64,000 bases of DNA from Albula goreensis (taxonomy: Eukaryota; Chordata; Actinopteri; Albuliformes; Albulidae). Both the position numbers and the translations under genes were made by a program. Positions within the stretch are counted from its first letter, which is position 1; each line of letters starts with the position of its first letter. Below, one piece after another: positions 61,089-64,000 of this stretch. The notes under the pieces were generated by a model. It saw only the letters and a list, made by a program, of their open reading frames with translations. It searched no databases and had not been told where the DNA came from. The DNA lies in contig CM040741.1 of NCBI GenBank assembly GCA_022829145.1, positions 56,726,180 through 56,790,179 of the forward strand, in the 5' to 3' direction.

Positions 61089-61094
61089 GCTATG
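61089..61094 (+). CDS. unc13b: unc13b 6-nt neuronal microexon (Ala-Met)
   Basis: The six bases GCTATG, framed by acceptor GGTCAG and donor GTAAGT, encode Ala-Met. Munc13 proteins occur with LVSDL-AM-SLVQS as well as LVSDL-SLVQS, so position and sequence both fit. A 6-nt microexon of Unc13b controlled by SRRM4 is known in mouse, where its inclusion rescues a neurite defect in Srrm4-mutant neurons. The fish sequence preserves size, phase (0/0) and residues. Confidence 0.85.
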
Positions 61095-63270
61095 GTAAGT
61101 GTAAATGATGCCCACAACCTACCCTTTACTCACTATTGGTGCTTTGAGAGTTTATTTATACCCCAGTTTCCTTTCCTCCACCTCCTGTAGTTGAATTCAT
61201 TATTATTTTTCCCCTTCATGCAATTTTTTATTACCATGGTTGCAGAGTTGTGGCAAATCCCATTTCAGCTCTTTCCCTGAATTGACTGAAATGTAATGGA
61301 GCTGACCCCAACCCTGCATGTTGGAGCACAAAAAAGCATGTTTAAACCATTTCTCCCATGGTTGTGTATGCAGAAAAAACGGACACATGTTATGGAGACA
61401 TCCGATCATTTTCTGATTGGTTAGTTAGCTTGATTGCCTTCCAAGGACAGCATTGTGTTGTGGAAGCCCGACACTATTTGCTGACAGTCTGACACCTCTG
61501 CACATGCTCAGACACACTTGCACTGGCCCATGCTACTGCACACTGTGTGGTACATGTTCCATATCATGCAATGTGCAATATGAAATCCAAAAGGTAAATA
61601 ATATATTTCTTCCATATATCATTATGAAATATTAAATGATTGTCACACCCATATTTGCAAGTATACAGTGTACAACATATTATGTTCTGCAGCATTTGCA
61701 ATGTCACTTAGGGTTAATAACCTTTATTGTAAATGCCTGAGGTGTAAATCTTCAAAAATAGCTTAATATATCTTGTCTGAAATGTATTCCATTAATTGCT
61801 TTACATTCTATATAGTTTAAATAAAAGAAATATATTCTTTACATTTTGGATGCTACATTCTACATACATAAAGCACCTTTTCACAATGGAGCTCACAGGT
61901 ACTACCAGTCTGTCTTTAAAAACCTGTGACGAAAACCAGTGGGCATTATTGTTAAATAGATTGATTGTGGTTTTATGGTGCTTCTGATGAAGTTATTCTC
62001 CTGCACTTGGTATCATTGGATTTTGGATGCCAGTATTTTTTAATTCAAGATTTTTTAATTCTGAGATTAACCTGTTGTGAAACTTTGTTATGCAGGTATC
62101 CATGAATTTTTTGTCAAACTATCTTGGATTTTACAGCCTGCATTTTAAGAATGATGAGATTCATTTGGCAAATTAAAATATTACAACCATTTTCAATTCA
62201 GTAATTTAATCTAACGGAATATAAATTGATGTGGCTCAGATACTGATCAACATTCTCTGAAGTCTTTTACCCATAACTGTGATTGATCTTAATAAAGGTG
62301 TAATGACTCATTGATTTTATGTCACTTTATTAGAACTTTCCAAATGAAACTCAAGACACTGTCATGAACTATTATGTCTCTAGTTATGACATAAATAAAA
62401 ATCATGAGGAAACAATGACAATCAAAGATAGATTATATTCATCACAAAAGTGATACTTTTTCCATGTCATAAACTGACATGTGGCTGTGTCACACATGTA
62501 GTTGTAGAGTTTCTGTGACACTGAAATCGAGCACTGGTGTTTGGGAATGAAGCCTAATTCTTGCCTCATTCAATGTAAGCTGGAGACCATTTATGTTGAT
62601 TTGGTGATGTTTAAATAATTTGTGATGGCTCATCTTCTATCTCTATGCCTTTGCTGTTTCTTCCTGTCCTCCCCCCATCCATACCGACAGGGTTCTATCA
62701 TATTCACATATAGCACCAATAATTACTACACTTTCTTATTTTTCCCCTTATGGTGGTATGCATTATTTATTGTTTAGCATGGAAGTAAAAAAAAAACAGT
62801 ACAGATAAGGCTTGCATGGTGATTTTAATAATCACCACTGAGGGTAATTTATCTGTTTGAGTCCCTCTCAGTGTGTTGTGTGTTCAGGATTAGAATATTA
62901 ATAGATTGTCTTTCTCAACATGTCACCATTTTTGACCATCCTTCAAAATTTTGTTTTGTTTCATCAAAGTAATGGTATGCTACATCTGTTTGATTGCATA
63001 ACGTCACCAGTGTTTCTATCAGATTAAGACTGTAACCAAGCTGTTCAAATAAATGCTAAATTAGGCAATCAGTGAGGAACAAATGAAATTTTTTTTCCGT
63101 ATCGTATGCTCAGTGGGATCACATTGTAAGCTATGGATCTCAAAGCTGAACTGGAATTACAATTGACCTCAGCGCAGCTCAGAAGCATAGGACTGGGCTG
63201 TGATGGGGACTGTGTGATTAGATAATATAGGGATGGTATGGGAGGCTAATGGATGCCCTGTGCTATGCAG
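61095..63270 (+). other. unc13b: Intron
   Basis: AT-rich intron with a second MITE-like hairpin (61241-61318). No other feature recognised. Acceptor CTATGCAG. Confidence 0.8.
61241..61318. mobile_element. MITE-like imperfect palindrome, copy 2
   Basis: The arm TGCAGAGTTGTGGCAAATCC is mirrored at the right end (complement TGCAGGGTTGGGGTCAGCTCC) with a TGAATTGACTGAAAT-like centre, the same family as 59602-59692. Confidence 0.55.
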
Positions 63271-63345
63271 TCTCTGGTCCAGTCCAGAAAGGCTGGGATC
63301 ACCTCTGCCATGGCCACACGTTCGTCTATCAAGGACGAGGAACTG
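63271..63345 (+). CDS. unc13b: unc13b shared exon: [17 protein letters not shown]
   Basis: Encodes [17 protein letters not shown] then SSIKDEEL (25 codons, phase 0 to 0), ending before GTGAGT. The SAMATR(T/S)S(L/I)KDEEL version is what I recall for UNC13B, against SALASSTLNNEEL in UNC13A and SLAMVIRTSLNNEEL in UNC13C. This exon is the main reason for choosing the B paralogue. The next exon, outside the window, should begin with the HVYKKTLQALIYP segment leading into the C1 domain. Confidence 0.95.
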
Positions 63346-64000
63346 GTGAGTATCCATCCTGCATTCACCAGAGTTCCAAAACCAAGCATTCTGTAGGCTT
63401 CCTCTTTATTAGTCTGGCTCATACAAGAGTGACTGCAAAGATTGGAGATGATTTGATTGTACTTTTCACCATTGCATTACAGTCATTTAGCTGACGCTTT
63501 TATCCAAAGCAACTTACAGTTGATTAGGCTAACCAAGGGCCAATCCCCCCTGGGAGGGGGGGGTTGAGCCGCCAACCGCAGGGGTCCCAGTCATGTACCT
63601 TAGCCACTAGACTATAGGCTGCCCCTCACCCCTTTTTCCCTTGAAATTCAGTTGATGAATTGAAACATCCTTACACTGACTACATTTAAATAGAATTGAC
63701 CTCGACCTGAATATGAAGAACATCTTATATTTTGGTTTATTAATTATGTGTCCTGACTCATGAAGGCATCTAAGGTGCCACAAAGTGCTGTATGTCCAAA
63801 TAATCATTTCCCTGGGGCTAATATTCAATTAAATGTATTTAATTAAAGATAGCTATGAGGTAAGCTGCTGATTCTTTTTGGAGACCTGGTGCCCCTTAAG
63901 TTGTTATCAGTTTATTATGCTCCTGACTGCAATGTGTGGACTGTCAGTCCTTCCAGATTTCTACTTGGCTCTGCTCTGAAAACATTTCCTAAACCCCCAA
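63346..64000 (+). other. unc13b: Intron to window end
   Basis: Contains a minus-strand SINE (63470-63626) and, at about 63632-63706, a stretch with AATTCAGTTGATGAATTG and AGAATTGACCTCGACC that may be a third, decayed member of the hairpin family. No exon seen. Confidence 0.75.
63470..63626 (-). mobile_element. tRNA-derived SINE with UnaL2/L2-type tail
   Basis: On the minus strand the element starts GGGGCAGCCTATAGTCTAGT (A-box region TAGTCTAGTGG), continues through GTACATGACTGGGACCCCTG to a B-box-like GCGGCTCAACCCC. It ends CTGTAAGTTGCTTTGGATAA, AAAGCGTCAGCTAAATGACT and GTAATGCAAT. The tail hairpin with the GGATA loop is shared by the eel UnaL2 LINE and its SINE partners and is widespread in teleosts. 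At about 157 bp it is compact and well preserved. Confidence 0.85.

Overview
The window is vertebrate nuclear DNA, most likely from a ray-finned (teleost) fish. It is intron-rich, with short exons bounded by consensus GT-AG sites. It also carries tRNA-derived SINEs whose tails match the UnaL2/L2-type LINE 3' ends common in teleosts. All coding sequence I can support lies on the + strand and belongs to one gene, an UNC13B (Munc13-2) orthologue. The UNC13B assignment rests on family sequence recalled from memory, especially the TSAMATR segment of the last exon and a large alternative bMunc13-2-type exon. The first exon(s) of the C2A domain lie before the window, and the C1, C2B, MUN and C2C exons lie after it.

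Layout: 1-1310 holds a 32-bp minisatellite and a second degenerate tandem repeat. From 7331 to 20100 six exons (7331-7448, 8733-8856, 10785-10858, 12114-12171, 14444-14473, 19878-20100) encode the end of the C2A domain and the following linker. They join in perfect phase. From about 22370 to 32645 lies one uninterrupted open reading frame of more than 3400 codons. Its 5' splice phase fits the 20100 donor. It encodes a mostly disordered, repeat-bearing protein segment with a central Tyr/Trp-rich region. At 33792-34100 and 34351-34438 come the ordinary ubMunc13-2 linker exons, including a Trp-anchored calmodulin-binding segment.

After a long intron, a probable internal promoter and untranslated first exon sits near 43850-44309. 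A second large exon (53621-56108, ATG at 53699) encodes an alternative N terminus of bMunc13-2 type, with a basic N terminus, an acidic run, a coiled coil and its own basic amphipathic candidate calmodulin site. Both N termini then run into shared exons at 59746-59792, 60511-60589, a 6-nt microexon at 61089-61094 and 63271-63345, leading to the C1 domain outside the window.

The locus therefore appears to make at least three N-terminal forms of a synaptic-vesicle priming factor: a C2A form (ub type), a C2A form carrying the giant exon, and a C2A-less b form. The giant exon is the most interesting feature. It has two families of short Leu/Phe/Gly motifs spaced by Gln/Pro/Ser linkers, a cluster of PxDLS-like CtBP/RIBEYE-binding motifs in its centre, and an unclear 3' end. 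I find no good donor in the phase of the next exon, but there is a tandem stop followed by a polyadenylation signal. Remaining intronic DNA contains microsatellites, SINEs, hairpin MITE-like elements and a few possible conserved noncoding elements.
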